Below are positions 17,347-26,069 of a stretch of 64,000 bases of DNA, piece by piece. The stretch is from the NCBI GenBank assembly GCA_016200005.1, contig JACQFP010000050.1, positions 24,947-88,946 on the forward strand, given 5' to 3'. The notes beneath the pieces were generated by a model. It searched no databases. It was given only the letters and a program-made list of their open reading frames with translations, and was not told the origin of the DNA. Source of the DNA: Verrucomicrobiota bacterium. Lineage in GTDB: Bacteria > Verrucomicrobiota > Verrucomicrobiia > Limisphaerales > PALSA-1396. Position 1 is the stretch's first letter. Every line of letters starts with the position of its first letter. Both the position numbers and the translations under genes were made by a program.

Positions 17347-18456
17347 TTACATCGCCCCGCGCACCGCCCTCAACAATGCCTCCGCCTCCGCCGGCGTGCC
17401 GATCGTGATGCGCAAATAATCCCTCACCTCCGGCTGGTCGAACCAGCGCACCAGAATCTTCCGGGCGCGCAATTTCTCCAGCCACACTTTGGCTGGAAAA
17501 CGCGGTGGGCGCACCAGCAGGAAATTTGTCTGGCTCGGCAACACTTTGAAACCAAGTGACTCCAATTGGCCGGCGAGACGCCCGCGTGTTTTCCGGACAC
17601 GACGGAAGATCACGCGGTAGTAAGGTAGATCGTCCAATGTCGCTTCAGCGGCAATCTGGCCAAGCCCGTTCACGTTATAGCTGTCGCGAATTTTTTGCAG
17701 GGCAGCGATGAGTTCGGGATGTCCGACGAAATAACCGACACGCTGGAAGCAAAGTGAATACGCCTTTGAGAACGTGCGGGCCACAAGCACGTGCGAATGT
17801 TTCAGTGCAAGCGACATAGCGTTCTCGTCGCCGAAATCCACGTAGGCTTCGTCCAGCACGACAACGCCGCGTTGCGCATTGCAAAGCGCGTCGAGTTCCT
17901 TCGTCGAATAACCGCGACCGCTCGGCGCATTCGGTGTGGTGACGAACGTGAGCGCCGCTCCGAAATTCCATTGCTCGCCGCGTTTCAGCTCCGCGTTGCT
18001 CGGCAAACCAAAATCCGGCTTGAGCGGTACGGCGTTCCTCACCGCGCCATGCATGTCCGCCAGCACCGGATAAAGCGAGTAACTCGGTGTGAAATACTGC
18101 ACCGTTGCTTTCGGCAATTTTGAATTTTGAATTTTGAATTTTGAAATCGGTTCAACAAAGCATCTCACTGCCAGCGCCAGCAATTCATCCGAGCCGTTGC
18201 CCACGATGATGTTCTCCGGCTTGCAACGATGCAGCCGGGCCAGCTTCTCGCGCAACCGCTCTGCCGTCGGGTTCGGATACAGCCGCAACCGCCCGTCCAC
18301 CGCCGCCCGCACCGCCCGCAACGCGCGCGGCGACGGCGGATACGGATTCTCGTTCGTGTTGAGCTTGATCAGTCCTTTGATCTTCGGCTGCTCGCCCGGC
18401 ACATAGGCGTGCAGGTCGCGCACGAGCGGGCGGATAAACGAGCCAAGAGTTTTCAT
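17347..18456 (-). CDS. hisC: Histidinol-phosphate aminotransferase
   Basis: The 369-residue PLP enzyme converts imidazole-acetol phosphate to histidinol phosphate in histidine synthesis. It shows the HisC N-terminus (YVPGEQP, KLNTNENPYPPSP), VGNGSDELL, VLDEAYVDF and the PLP-lysine motif ARTFSKAYSL. The C-terminal arginine region is DYLRITIGT. I use the ATG at 18456 rather than a TTG one codon upstream. A short insert, FKIQNSKL type at residues about 104-113, is encoded by AATTTTG heptamers. The gene begins three bases after the preceding hypothetical gene's stop, so they are likely cotranscribed. Confidence 0.95.
   Translation of the reverse strand: MKTLGSFIRPLVRDLHAYVPGEQPKIKGLIKLNTNENPYPPSPRALRAVRAAVDGRLRLYPNPTAERLREKLARLHRCKPENIIVGNGSDELLALAVRCFVEPISKFKIQNSKLPKATVQYFTPSYSLYPVLADMHGAVRNAVPLKPDFGLPSNAELKRGEQWNFGAALTFVTTPNAPSGRGYSTKELDALCNAQRGVVVLDEAYVDFGDENAMSLALKHSHVLVARTFSKAYSLCFQRVGYFVGHPELIAALQKIRDSYNVNGLGQIAAEATLDDLPYYRVIFRRVRKTRGRLAGQLESLGFKVLPSQTNFLLVRPPRFPAKVWLEKLRARKILVRWFDQPEVRDYLRITIGTPAEAEALLRAVRGAM
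18116..18146. repeat. Tandem AATTTTG heptamers inside hisC
   Basis: Four copies of AATTTTG are in frame and give a polar Lys/Asn/Gln insert in the small gap between two conserved HisC blocks. This is an AT-rich member of the same period-7 repeat style. Confidence 0.85.
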
Positions 18457-18459
18457 CAA

Positions 18460-19170
18460 TCAATAATCTAATTTCATCGGCAGCCGGTGCTGAACTGACT
18501 TCTCGGCATGGTGGAGAAACATGGCTAAACCAAATCGTGCGCCTTGGTCGAAAGAATCTTGTCGTCCAGCGCCGTCATATCTCCATTTTTCAAAATCAGA
18601 CGCATTACCATTGTAGCTCTCGGCATTCAGTTGCTTCAGTTGGTTGAGAAGCAAAACAGAAGACCCGAAAACGACTTCGTTTCCAACAACGTCTGGAGCT
18701 TTGAAAGTAAATGCGAAGTCGCACGGCAACCAAATCTCGACGTTGAATAGCTGGTAAAACCGGCTCTTGAATTCAGGCAAAGTTGATGCTTGGAATGCTT
18801 CGTCCTTATCCCAATCTGTTACTGCTTTTTCAGGTCTTTTGAAACGAGGGTGTTCCGTGTGTGCTGCTAGAAGAACGACACACGCGTAGCCAATCCAATC
18901 TGGCTTGTCAGTAAAATATGCGGCATCTGCTCGTTCATCCCACGAAAGACCTAAAGGCAGATGCGGTTTCAATCCGGCCTCTAACGAACATCGCCAACCA
19001 TCCACAGCCTGATGGATAACGACTGGATCTGTGATTTTGTCCGCGGGCTCAGGGTTTGTGCGGATCGTTTTGAAAGCCACGCCTTGCTCGCGCGCGGTTT
19101 TTTGAATGATTGTTTCCCAATCGCCTGAGCAGTATCGAGTGAATGGTCCAACATAAATGTCGAGTCCCAT
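18460..19170 (-). CDS. Hypothetical protein between hisD and hisC
   Basis: The 236-residue protein starts MGLDIYVGPFTRYCSGDWE. It is soluble-looking, rich in Trp, Phe and Asp, and has no signal peptide or membrane segment. I do not recognise the family. It starts 12 bases after the stop of a displaced hisD 3' end (19183) and ends three bases before hisC, which suggests an older hisD-hypothetical-hisC order. Confidence 0.7.
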   Translation of the reverse strand: MGLDIYVGPFTRYCSGDWETIIQKTAREQGVAFKTIRTNPEPADKITDPVVIHQAVDGWRCSLEAGLKPHLPLGLSWDERADAAYFTDKPDWIGYACVVLLAAHTEHPRFKRPEKAVTDWDKDEAFQASTLPEFKSRFYQLFNVEIWLPCDFAFTFKAPDVVGNEVVFGSSVLLLNQLKQLNAESYNGNASDFEKWRYDGAGRQDSFDQGARFGLAMFLHHAEKSVQHRLPMKLDY

Positions 19171-19182
19171 AGTTTCTTCCTG

Positions 19183-19310
19183 TTATTTTGTTCGCACTTC
19201 TGCCGACTTGCCATGCGCGTCCAAACCTTCGAGTTCCGCAAACTTTTTCACAGCGGGCAGCGCTTGCTTGAGCGAGGCGCGATTGTATTCCACCACGCTC
19301 GTGCGGCGTT
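19183..19310 (-). pseudogene. Second, diverged copy of the hisD 3' end
   Basis: On the minus strand this stretch encodes RRTSVVEYNRASLKQALPAV through HGKSAEV and a stop. It matches the C-terminus of the intact HisD (19976-20100) at 31 of 38 residues by eye, with many silent base changes. Homology starts abruptly at 19310, the position where the antitoxin stop codon begins. It is a fragment with no start codon. Confidence 0.85.
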
Positions 19311-19606
19311 CAGGCGGCTTTGTCCAGAGCGACGGAAACACGCAAACCCAGCGGCTCCAGTATTTCCTGTAATGTTTCCAAAGTCGGATTGCCGTTCCTG
19401 GAAAGAATCTTGTAAAGGCTGGGACGCTTCAGTCCGACGCGTCCGGCCAGATTTCCCACGCCGCCGCCCGCCTCGACCACGTCTTTTAGCGCAATCAGGA
19501 AGGCCGCGCTGTCCTTTTCCGCCAGCACTTGCGCGAGATATTCCGCGGCGTATTTGGGATCGCGCAGCCGCTTTTTCAGGTCAGCCTTGTAATTTTTCAG
19601 ACGCAT
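19310..19606 (-). CDS. HTH antitoxin of a HigBA/RelBE-type module
   Basis: The start MRLKNYKADLKKRLRDPKYA was chosen because it begins the conserved antidote domain and overlaps the toxin gene by 26 bases. The 98-residue product has YLAQVLAEKDSAAFLIALKD, then a helix-turn-helix in VGNLAGRVGLKRPSLYKILS, then NPTLETLQEILEPLGLRVSV. This is the pattern of putative addiction-module antidote proteins. It would neutralise the upstream toxin and repress the pair. The stop codon sits exactly where homology to the hisD 3' end begins. Confidence 0.9.
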   Translation of the reverse strand: MRLKNYKADLKKRLRDPKYAAEYLAQVLAEKDSAAFLIALKDVVEAGGGVGNLAGRVGLKRPSLYKILSRNGNPTLETLQEILEPLGLRVSVALDKAA

Positions 19607-19925
19607 ATTTTGTGAATCGTTGCCACAGTTGTTGCGCGCGGCGGATGTCGCGCGGCTGGCTGCGTTTGTCGCCGCCGCCGACCAGCACGACAACTTTCTG
19701 GCCGTGCAATCCGTAATAAACGCGGAGTCCCGGCCCAACGCTGATCCGCAGCTCAAACACGCCGCCACCGACGGACTTGCAATCGCCGAAATTTCCGGCG
19801 CGCACGCGAGTCAGACGCGCATCCACCGCCGCCTGCATTCGTTTGTCGCGAAGGGAATCGAACCACTCATCAAACGGGACGAGCCCATTCTGAAGCTCCA
19901 GCTTCTTGATTTCCTTCTCAACCAT
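19581..19925 (-). CDS. RelE/HigB-type addiction-module toxin
   Basis: The 114-residue protein (VPFDEWFDSLRDKRMQAAVD, then ARLTRVRAGNFGDCKSV, GVFELRISVGPGLRVYYG and VVLVGGGDKRSQ) fits the RelE-like killer family, which cleaves mRNA or blocks gyrase. It precedes and overlaps its antitoxin gene, the HigBA order. The pair lies between the intact hisD end and the displaced hisD 3' fragment, which suggests it was inserted there. Confidence 0.9.
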   Translation of the reverse strand: MVEKEIKKLELQNGLVPFDEWFDSLRDKRMQAAVDARLTRVRAGNFGDCKSVGGGVFELRISVGPGLRVYYGLHGQKVVVLVGGGDKRSQPRDIRRAQQLWQRFTKYASEKLQG

Positions 19926-19975
19926 TTTGAGTGTAATCTATAGGTGACAGACCTGTCAACCTACCGATGGAGAAA

Positions 19976-21265
19976 TTATTCCCTTATCTCCGCACTTTTC
20001 CCATGCGCGCCCAAGCCTTCCAGTCCCGCGAATGTTTTCACGGCTGACAGCGCTTTCTTGAGCGAGGCGCGGGTGTATTCGACGACGCTGGTGCGGCGTT
20101 GGAATTGGTCCACAGTCAGACCGGCGAACGACACGCCCGCGCCGCCGGTCGGAAGGGTGTGGCTCGGGCCGGCCACGTAATCGCCCAGTACCGTCGGCGA
20201 CCATGGGCCGAGGAAAATCGCACCTGCCGTCAGAATGCCTTCGGAAACTCTGCGTGGATTGCGCGTCATCACTTCGCAATGCTCCGGCGCGAGTTGGTTC
20301 GCCAGCGTCACTGCGTTGTCGAGTGTCTTGACCTGAATCAGCCACGCGTTGTCGTCCAGCACACGTTGGATGAATTCGCGACGCGCCAGCTTGGGCAACT
20401 GCTCCGCGATTTCCCTTTCAACAGCTTTGAGAATCGTTGCCGAGGTTGTGATCAGCCACACGCGTTCGTGACCTGAACCGTGTTCGGCCTGCGCCAGCAG
20501 ATCGGCGGCGGCGAACTTCGGATTCGCCGTGTCATCCGCCAGCACGAGCACTTCACTAGGACCAGGCAACAGATCAATCGCCACGTGGCCAAAGAGCAAT
20601 CGCTTGGCGATGACGACGTAGGCGTTGCCCGGGCCAAAAACTTTCTGGACGCTATGGATTGTTTTCGTGCCGTAAGCCATTGCCGCAATCGCCTGCGCGC
20701 CGCCGACGCGGTAAATCTCCGTTGCCCCCGCCGCGCGCGCGGCAAACAGGAGCGCGGAGTGGATTCCGCCATCCTTGCCGCAGGGAGTGCAGATGACGAT
20801 TTCCGGGCAGCCCGTCACCTTCGCGAGCGTGATGGTCATCAGCGCCGTTGAAACCAGCGGCGCGGTTCCACCGGGAATGTAAATGCCGACGCGCTGGAAC
20901 GGATCGAACTTCTCGCCCACGGTCGCACCGTGCGAATTCTTCATCCACCAGTCCTTGCGCCTGGATTTGTTCGCGAAGCTGGCGATGTTCTTCTCCGCCT
21001 CGGCCACCGCCTGTCTCAGACCTTCGTCCGCCTTGACCGAGGCGCTCACCAGCTCCGCCTTCGTCACGGCCAGTTGATCGGTGGTCAGTTTCGCGCGGTC
21101 GAATCGTTCGGTCAGTTCCAAGAGAGCATCGTCGCCGCGCACCTGCACTTCGTTGAGAATGGCGAGCGTGCGTTGTTCGATTTGCGGATCGAAAAGGCTG
21201 GACGACGCAGTCACCAGCTTGAGCTTGGCGGCGTAATCGCGGTCGGTGAAACGAATGACGTTCAT
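19976..21265 (-). CDS. hisD: Histidinol dehydrogenase
   Basis: The start MNVIRFTDRDYAAKLK is preferred over an ATG ten codons upstream. The 429-residue enzyme oxidises histidinol to histidine in two NAD-dependent steps. It shows PGGTAPLVSTALMTITLAKV, VFGPGNAYV, DLLPGPSEVLVLAD, the zinc and catalytic region LLAQAEHGSGHERV, and PEHCEVMTRNP. The C-terminus RRTSVVEYTRASLKKALSAV is duplicated downstream at 19183-19310. It is a complete gene despite that duplication. Confidence 0.95.
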   Translation of the reverse strand: MNVIRFTDRDYAAKLKLVTASSSLFDPQIEQRTLAILNEVQVRGDDALLELTERFDRAKLTTDQLAVTKAELVSASVKADEGLRQAVAEAEKNIASFANKSRRKDWWMKNSHGATVGEKFDPFQRVGIYIPGGTAPLVSTALMTITLAKVTGCPEIVICTPCGKDGGIHSALLFAARAAGATEIYRVGGAQAIAAMAYGTKTIHSVQKVFGPGNAYVVIAKRLLFGHVAIDLLPGPSEVLVLADDTANPKFAAADLLAQAEHGSGHERVWLITTSATILKAVEREIAEQLPKLARREFIQRVLDDNAWLIQVKTLDNAVTLANQLAPEHCEVMTRNPRRVSEGILTAGAIFLGPWSPTVLGDYVAGPSHTLPTGGAGVSFAGLTVDQFQRRTSVVEYTRASLKKALSAVKTFAGLEGLGAHGKSAEIRE

Positions 21266-21514
21266 GCGGCTCGAAACTAGGAGAATGCGCTGCAAAAGTC
21301 AAAAGGTGGACTTCAAGCGCGACAGAAAGTTTGTTCCGACTGCGCCTGCGGCCAGACTGGATTTGATTTTCGGGGGAGGGTGTGGGAAGCTCGGGCACCG
21401 CGAGCGCACGGCATAACTGGTTTGAAAACGTCACATTGCCATTCACCCACAGCGACTCGGATATTATTTCTCCGCTGCTTCACTTGCGTGACGCGTCATC
21501 GCCCGGCCACAATT

Positions 21515-23026
21515 GTGAAATGCGCAGTCCTTGGTTTGTTGACGCTTTTTGGTTCAGGCGATGTGCGGAGTGCCCCGGCCACTGTGCCGCCTCCGACCGC
21601 GCCTCGTTTCAGTTCGAATCAGATTTTGATCAAGCCCAAGGCCGGAATCAGCCTGGGCACGCTCGCCAGCTTTCACGCGCTTCAAAAGGGCGAAGCAACG
21701 CGCACGTTCGCGGGCATCGGCAACATACAAGTCGTCCGTCTGCCAAAAGGCGAAACCGTTCCAAACTTCATCCGAAAGTACGAACAAAGCGGCCTGGTCG
21801 AATACGCCGAACCGGATTACATCGTGCATCTGGCCGCCGCCGCGCCGAATGATCCGAAGTATCTCGATGGCACGCTGTGGGGTTTGAACAACACCGGACA
21901 ATTCAGTGGCACGGTGGACGCGGACATCGACGCGCCGGAGGGTTGGGAGGTGTTGCATTCAGCCAGCAATATTGTCGTGGCGGTGATCGACACGGGCGTT
22001 CGTTACACGCACGAAGACTTGGCGGCCAACATGTGGGTGAACCCCAACGATGGCAGTCATGGCCTGTGCGTGGTGACAAACGCGAACACCGGGATGTTGG
22101 ATCCCAAGGACCCCAACGACGATTACGGGCACGGTACGCTCGTCGCCGGCATTCTCGGTGGCGTGGGCAACAACGGCAAAGGTGTCACGGGCGTGGCGTG
22201 GCGCGTGCAAATCATGGCTTGCAAATTCATCGACAACTTGGGCAACGGCACCTACTCCGACGCGATTGCCTGCATTGATTACGCGCGAACCAATGGCGCG
22301 AAAATCATCAATGCAAGCTGGGGTGACTATGGTTTCTCGATGTCGTTGTCCAATGCGATTTACAGCGCGCGCAATGCCGACATCATTTTTGTCGCCGCTG
22401 CCGGCAATAACGCTACCGACGTTGACATCAGCCCATACTATCCCGCGGGCTACGACATCGACAACATCGTATCGGTCGCCGCCAGCACCCGGTATGACTC
22501 GATGGCCGGTTTCTCCAACTATGGCGTCACGAATGTTGATCTCGCCGCGCCCGGCGAAAACATTTGTTCCACCTATTTTAATTCCGACAGTGACTACCTC
22601 GACCAGTTCAGTGTGCTTGCCAAGGGGACTTCCTTTGCCGCGCCCTATGTCTCCGGCACCTTCGCGCTGATGCTGGTCAAATACCCCACGGAAACACCAC
22701 AACAAATCATCAGCCGCCTGCTGGCGGCCACTGACCCATTGCCGGCGTTCACCGGCAAATGTGTCACCGGCGGACGGCTGAACTTTCAAAAGGCGATCGG
22801 CCCGCCCATCCGCTTGACTGCCGTTCCGACTGTGAGCAACGGCCCGTTCCAGTTGCATCTCTCCGGCGACCCGAATCGCACTTATGTCATCCAGGTCACG
22901 ACAAATTTCCTGAGTTGGACGCCGGTCTTCACCAACATCACCTCGACCAACGGCGCATTTGACTTCAGCGACGACCAGTCCACGAACTCCAGTTCGCGCA
23001 TCTACCGCGCCGTGTCCGCGCCCTAA
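21515..23026 (+). CDS. Secreted subtilisin-family (S8) serine protease
   Basis: I favour the GTG at 21515, which gives a signal peptide (VKCAVLGLLTLFGSGDVRSA). The frame stays open to an ATG at 21380 but that part looks non-coding. With this start (503 residues) the propeptide region is ILIKPKAGISLG to about 115. The catalytic triad is Asp159 in VIDTGV, His206 in GHGTLVAG and Ser373 in GTSFAAP. A short C-terminal beta domain with Thr/Asn-rich strands follows (about 425-503). The enzyme is presumably exported and degrades protein outside the cell. Confidence 0.85.
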   Translation: MKCAVLGLLTLFGSGDVRSAPATVPPPTAPRFSSNQILIKPKAGISLGTLASFHALQKGEATRTFAGIGNIQVVRLPKGETVPNFIRKYEQSGLVEYAEPDYIVHLAAAAPNDPKYLDGTLWGLNNTGQFSGTVDADIDAPEGWEVLHSASNIVVAVIDTGVRYTHEDLAANMWVNPNDGSHGLCVVTNANTGMLDPKDPNDDYGHGTLVAGILGGVGNNGKGVTGVAWRVQIMACKFIDNLGNGTYSDAIACIDYARTNGAKIINASWGDYGFSMSLSNAIYSARNADIIFVAAAGNNATDVDISPYYPAGYDIDNIVSVAASTRYDSMAGFSNYGVTNVDLAAPGENICSTYFNSDSDYLDQFSVLAKGTSFAAPYVSGTFALMLVKYPTETPQQIISRLLAATDPLPAFTGKCVTGGRLNFQKAIGPPIRLTAVPTVSNGPFQLHLSGDPNRTYVIQVTTNFLSWTPVFTNITSTNGAFDFSDDQSTNSSSRIYRAVSAP

Positions 23027-23082
23027 TTCCGCCATCAAATCGCGCTTGGCGAAGATGTGGGAAATAGGCTTCAATCCACCAA

Positions 23083-23787
23083 ATGCAAAACGCGATCATC
23101 GTGGCGCTGGACGTTCCGGAACTTGAAACCGCCTTGCGCCTGGCGGACGCACTCGCTCCCGTCGTCGGCGCTTTCAAAATCGGCAGCGAATTGTTCACCA
23201 GCGACGGGCCGGAAATCGTTCGCCGGATCCGCGGCACCGGCGCCGACGTCTTTCTTGACCTGAAGTTTCACGACATCCCCAATACCGTCGCCAAAGCTGT
23301 GGCTGCCGCCACTCGACTTGACGTGCAGATGCTCACCGTGCACGCGGGCGGCGGACTCGAAATGATGCGCGCGGCAGAACATTCGGCGCAACAAACCGCG
23401 TTGCAATCCGGCCGTAACGCGCCACTCGTCCTCGGCGTTACGGTGCTGACCAGCCTCGAAAGCCATGAGTTAAGCGAAGTCGGCTTGGATGGAAACGTTG
23501 GTCGGCAGGTGGAACGACTGGCCACGTTGGCCGCCAAAGCTGGATTGCGTGGATTGGTTTGTTCGCCCTTGGAAATCACGGCGCTGCGGCAATTCCTGCC
23601 GGCGAAGATGCAGTTGGTCACTCCCGGCATCCGCACTGGCACTGAAAAAGCCGACGACCAGAAACGCACGCTCAGTGCGCGTGAAGCCATCGACGCCGGC
23701 GCCGACTGGCTGGTCATTGGCCGGCCAATTTACGCGGCGGAAAATCCGCGCGCCGCCGCGGAAAAGATTTTGGCGTCTCTGAAGTGA
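23083..23787 (+). CDS. pyrF: Orotidine 5'-phosphate decarboxylase
   Basis: The 234-residue enzyme performs the last step of UMP synthesis. It carries the short-type PyrF signature: IIVALDVPE at the start, FKIGSELF, the catalytic DLKFHDIPNT (Asp-Lys-Asp array), VHAGGG, and VTPGIRTG followed by DWLVIGRPI at the phosphate site. It is complete and convergent with the UbiA-like gene, with only four bases between them. Confidence 0.95.
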   Translation: MQNAIIVALDVPELETALRLADALAPVVGAFKIGSELFTSDGPEIVRRIRGTGADVFLDLKFHDIPNTVAKAVAAATRLDVQMLTVHAGGGLEMMRAAEHSAQQTALQSGRNAPLVLGVTVLTSLESHELSEVGLDGNVGRQVERLATLAAKAGLRGLVCSPLEITALRQFLPAKMQLVTPGIRTGTEKADDQKRTLSAREAIDAGADWLVIGRPIYAAENPRAAAEKILASLK

Positions 23788-23791
23788 AAGC

Positions 23792-24661
23792 TCACGTCGC
23801 CGGCACAAAACGCTGAAAAAGCAACGCGGCGATAAACAACAGGAAGAACACCAGACTCTGTTCGCGCGTGCAATCCGCCACGGCCAGCAAATCCACCAGC
23901 GGTATCCCGGCAAGCAGCCCGCTCACGGTGCGACCGATGTTGCGTTCGCTGTTCCAGAACGTGAACCGCAACGAGCGGATGACCCACAGGCCAAAGATCG
24001 CGGAGACCAGCAACGCGGCACGTTGATATTCACGCGGGTTCATCAGCAGCGCGAGAAAGACAGCCGTCGCGAGAAGGAGACACGGCCAGTAACGAAAAGG
24101 CGCGTGGGTGCTTTCCTTGCGGGCGAGATAGCTCAGGCCGATGATGTAGGCTGCCAACGCCAGTCCGCACCAGATCGCCCAGCCAGTGACGCCATTCAGT
24201 CCGACGGACGCCGCTACCAAGTAGAGCAGAAACCGGCACATCGCCATCAACAACGGCGAAAAAGTGATGAGCTTGTGAATCGCGTCGTAAACGAGAATGC
24301 AAACCAACAGAATCACGGCAAGGGTGCCCGTGGTGTTGCCCAGTAGAATCAACACTGCCGCGCCACCAGCCAGCAACGCCAATCCTAATTGCCACACCGT
24401 TTTCAACTCAATGGCGCCGGAGGGAATGGGCCGTTCGCGCCGATGTTGAGCGTCAAAATCGGCGTCGAACGCGTCATTGAGAAACATGCCGCCGGTGTAA
24501 AGCAGCGTCGCGCCCAGCATCATCCACCAGAATTCTCGTGACCTGCCTCCGTCGCTCAGCAACCAGCCAGCCAGGCAATTCGACCAGACGGTGGGCAGGT
24601 TGGAGACGCGACCCAAAATGAGGAGCGTTCGCCAGAACGGAGGTTGGGTCAGTTGGATCAT
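23792..24661 (-). CDS. UbiA-family prenyltransferase, EboC-like
   Basis: The start MIQLTQPPFWRTLLILGRVS was chosen; upstream in-frame ATGs run into a repeat. The 289-residue protein has eight or nine membrane helices and the Asp-rich prenyl-diphosphate motif NDAFDADFDAQHRRERPIPSG. Its upstream neighbour is an EboE-type TIM-barrel gene, so the UbiA protein is probably the EboC of an ebo (metabolite-traffic) set. Other UbiA functions, such as quinone synthesis, cannot be excluded from sequence alone. Confidence 0.75.
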   Translation of the reverse strand: MIQLTQPPFWRTLLILGRVSNLPTVWSNCLAGWLLSDGGRSREFWWMMLGATLLYTGGMFLNDAFDADFDAQHRRERPIPSGAIELKTVWQLGLALLAGGAAVLILLGNTTGTLAVILLVCILVYDAIHKLITFSPLLMAMCRFLLYLVAASVGLNGVTGWAIWCGLALAAYIIGLSYLARKESTHAPFRYWPCLLLATAVFLALLMNPREYQRAALLVSAIFGLWVIRSLRFTFWNSERNIGRTVSGLLAGIPLVDLLAVADCTREQSLVFFLLFIAALLFQRFVPAT

Positions 24662-24699
24662 GTGAACAAACATTGAAGGGAAGGTCGGAAACGAATCCG

Positions 24700-24758
24700 C
24701 CTCACCCGTCCTAACGGCCACCCTCTCCCCATCCGATGGGGAGAGGGACGGGGTGAGG
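24700..24758. repeat. Palindromic repeat between eboC and eboE
   Basis: The inner 27 bp (24721-24747) form a palindrome that is perfect apart from its centre, with arms CCCTCTCCCCATC and GATGGGGAGAGGG. The outer arms CCTCACCCGTCC and GGACGGGGTGAGG extend it. The same family recurs at 44882-44908, and a variant at 37338-37366. Confidence 0.9.
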
Positions 24759-24797
24759 GGCTTCGGTAAATGACTTTCGTTGTGCCGCGCGGTCTAG

Positions 24798-25973
24798 TCA
24801 TTGGTTGGCCAGTCCCCGCTCGGCGAGACGTTGTAATGTCCATTCGTATTCCGCCACGAGTTGATCGACCACGCTGCGGTCCTTCAATTCCGGCGGTAGC
24901 ACTTCCCAGGTGTAAGTTTCCATTTCGAGATGCGAGCACAGCGCCGGGTTCCACTGCAACAAATCAAGGATGCCTAGAACGTGATCCGATGTGGTTTCGT
25001 ACCACGTCGATGCTGGCGCGTGCAGAGGAATGTGAAAATGAATCCGCCACTCGGTCGCTTCCGGATTTTCAATTTCATATTGCGGACTGAGCGCGTCGCC
25101 GAGGTCGCGAAAAATATTCAACGTCCCGTCCGGATTGCACACGACGACCTGGTGCAGATAAATGTCGTCGGCAAAGGCGGCGAGCGCCTGACGGACTTCC
25201 TGCGTGGGGCGCACCTTCAACGCCGAACTGAGATGGAGTTTGCTGATCTTGATGTTGTGTTGTCGGAACAATGCGATGGCATTACGCGGCTCTTCAAATT
25301 CAACGGCGAGATGACAGGTGTCGTAGTTGACGCCGAGATGTTCATCAATTCGCGGATCGTGTCGATGCTCGGCGCGCAGTCGGTCGAAGAACTGAACGGT
25401 TTCACCGCTGGTTTCCAGCAGACAAAGGGGTTCCGGCTCCAGACCGAGATGCAATTTGCGTCCGGTTTGTTTGCTGACGCGGGCGATGTGCTCGATACAG
25501 TGCCAGAGATTGTCCCGAATCATCTTCAACTCTTCGGGAATCGTGACGAACCCTTTGAACGACGCAGGCACGGTGCTGACGCTGCCTTCGACGCCCATCG
25601 GCACCAATTGAGACAGCAGGTCAAACAGCAGCTTCGTGTAATCCAATCTTTCCGGCGTCGTCCAGTCCGGCTTATAGACCTGTTCCTTGACGCGCGTCCC
25701 ATGAAACCGGCCAAAAGGAAATCCGTTGATGGTGAAAACGTAGCAACGGTTCTGGTCGAGCCATTTTTTGAACGCCAGCAACGTGGCGCGTTCGCTCAAC
25801 TCCTGCGCCGCCTGGTTGCTCAAGCGCAGCCCGATGGCATACGGCTGGTCGGGACAAACCCTTTGCTTCACGGCCAGCGTGTGCGTCTGGAGCGATTCAA
25901 ATGTCTCCTGCCAGGTCTCGCCACGATGAATGTTCGTGCAATAGGCGAGATGCAGGCCGTGGTTCAGTTTCAT
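24798..25973 (-). CDS. EboE-type TIM-barrel metabolite-traffic protein
   Basis: The 391-residue protein begins MKLNHGLHLAYCTNIHRGET and continues with YVFTINGFPFGRFHG, LHLGLEPEPLCLLE (metal ligand Glu) and GVNYDTCHLAVEFE. This is the xylose-isomerase-like TIM barrel of EboE. In other bacteria ebo genes help move or process prenylated or scytonemin-type precursors into the periplasm. Only eboE and the eboC-like gene are visible here; eboA, eboB, eboD and eboF homologues are absent from the window. Confidence 0.8.
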   Translation of the reverse strand: MKLNHGLHLAYCTNIHRGETWQETFESLQTHTLAVKQRVCPDQPYAIGLRLSNQAAQELSERATLLAFKKWLDQNRCYVFTINGFPFGRFHGTRVKEQVYKPDWTTPERLDYTKLLFDLLSQLVPMGVEGSVSTVPASFKGFVTIPEELKMIRDNLWHCIEHIARVSKQTGRKLHLGLEPEPLCLLETSGETVQFFDRLRAEHRHDPRIDEHLGVNYDTCHLAVEFEEPRNAIALFRQHNIKISKLHLSSALKVRPTQEVRQALAAFADDIYLHQVVVCNPDGTLNIFRDLGDALSPQYEIENPEATEWRIHFHIPLHAPASTWYETTSDHVLGILDLLQWNPALCSHLEMETYTWEVLPPELKDRSVVDQLVAEYEWTLQRLAERGLANQ

Positions 25974-26069
25974 CGGATGCCACGCAATATAACGCGCCGC
26001 CGTCGAAACTGGAAAGCGGGAAAAATGCGTTGGGAAGATTGAGCATCCAGATGAAGCCGGTGCTTCCCG

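Noticed and set aside
24770..26042. Plus-strand frames across the ebo genes
   Set aside because: They are opposite the eboE gene, which has clear motifs; no family features are visible in the plus-strand translations.
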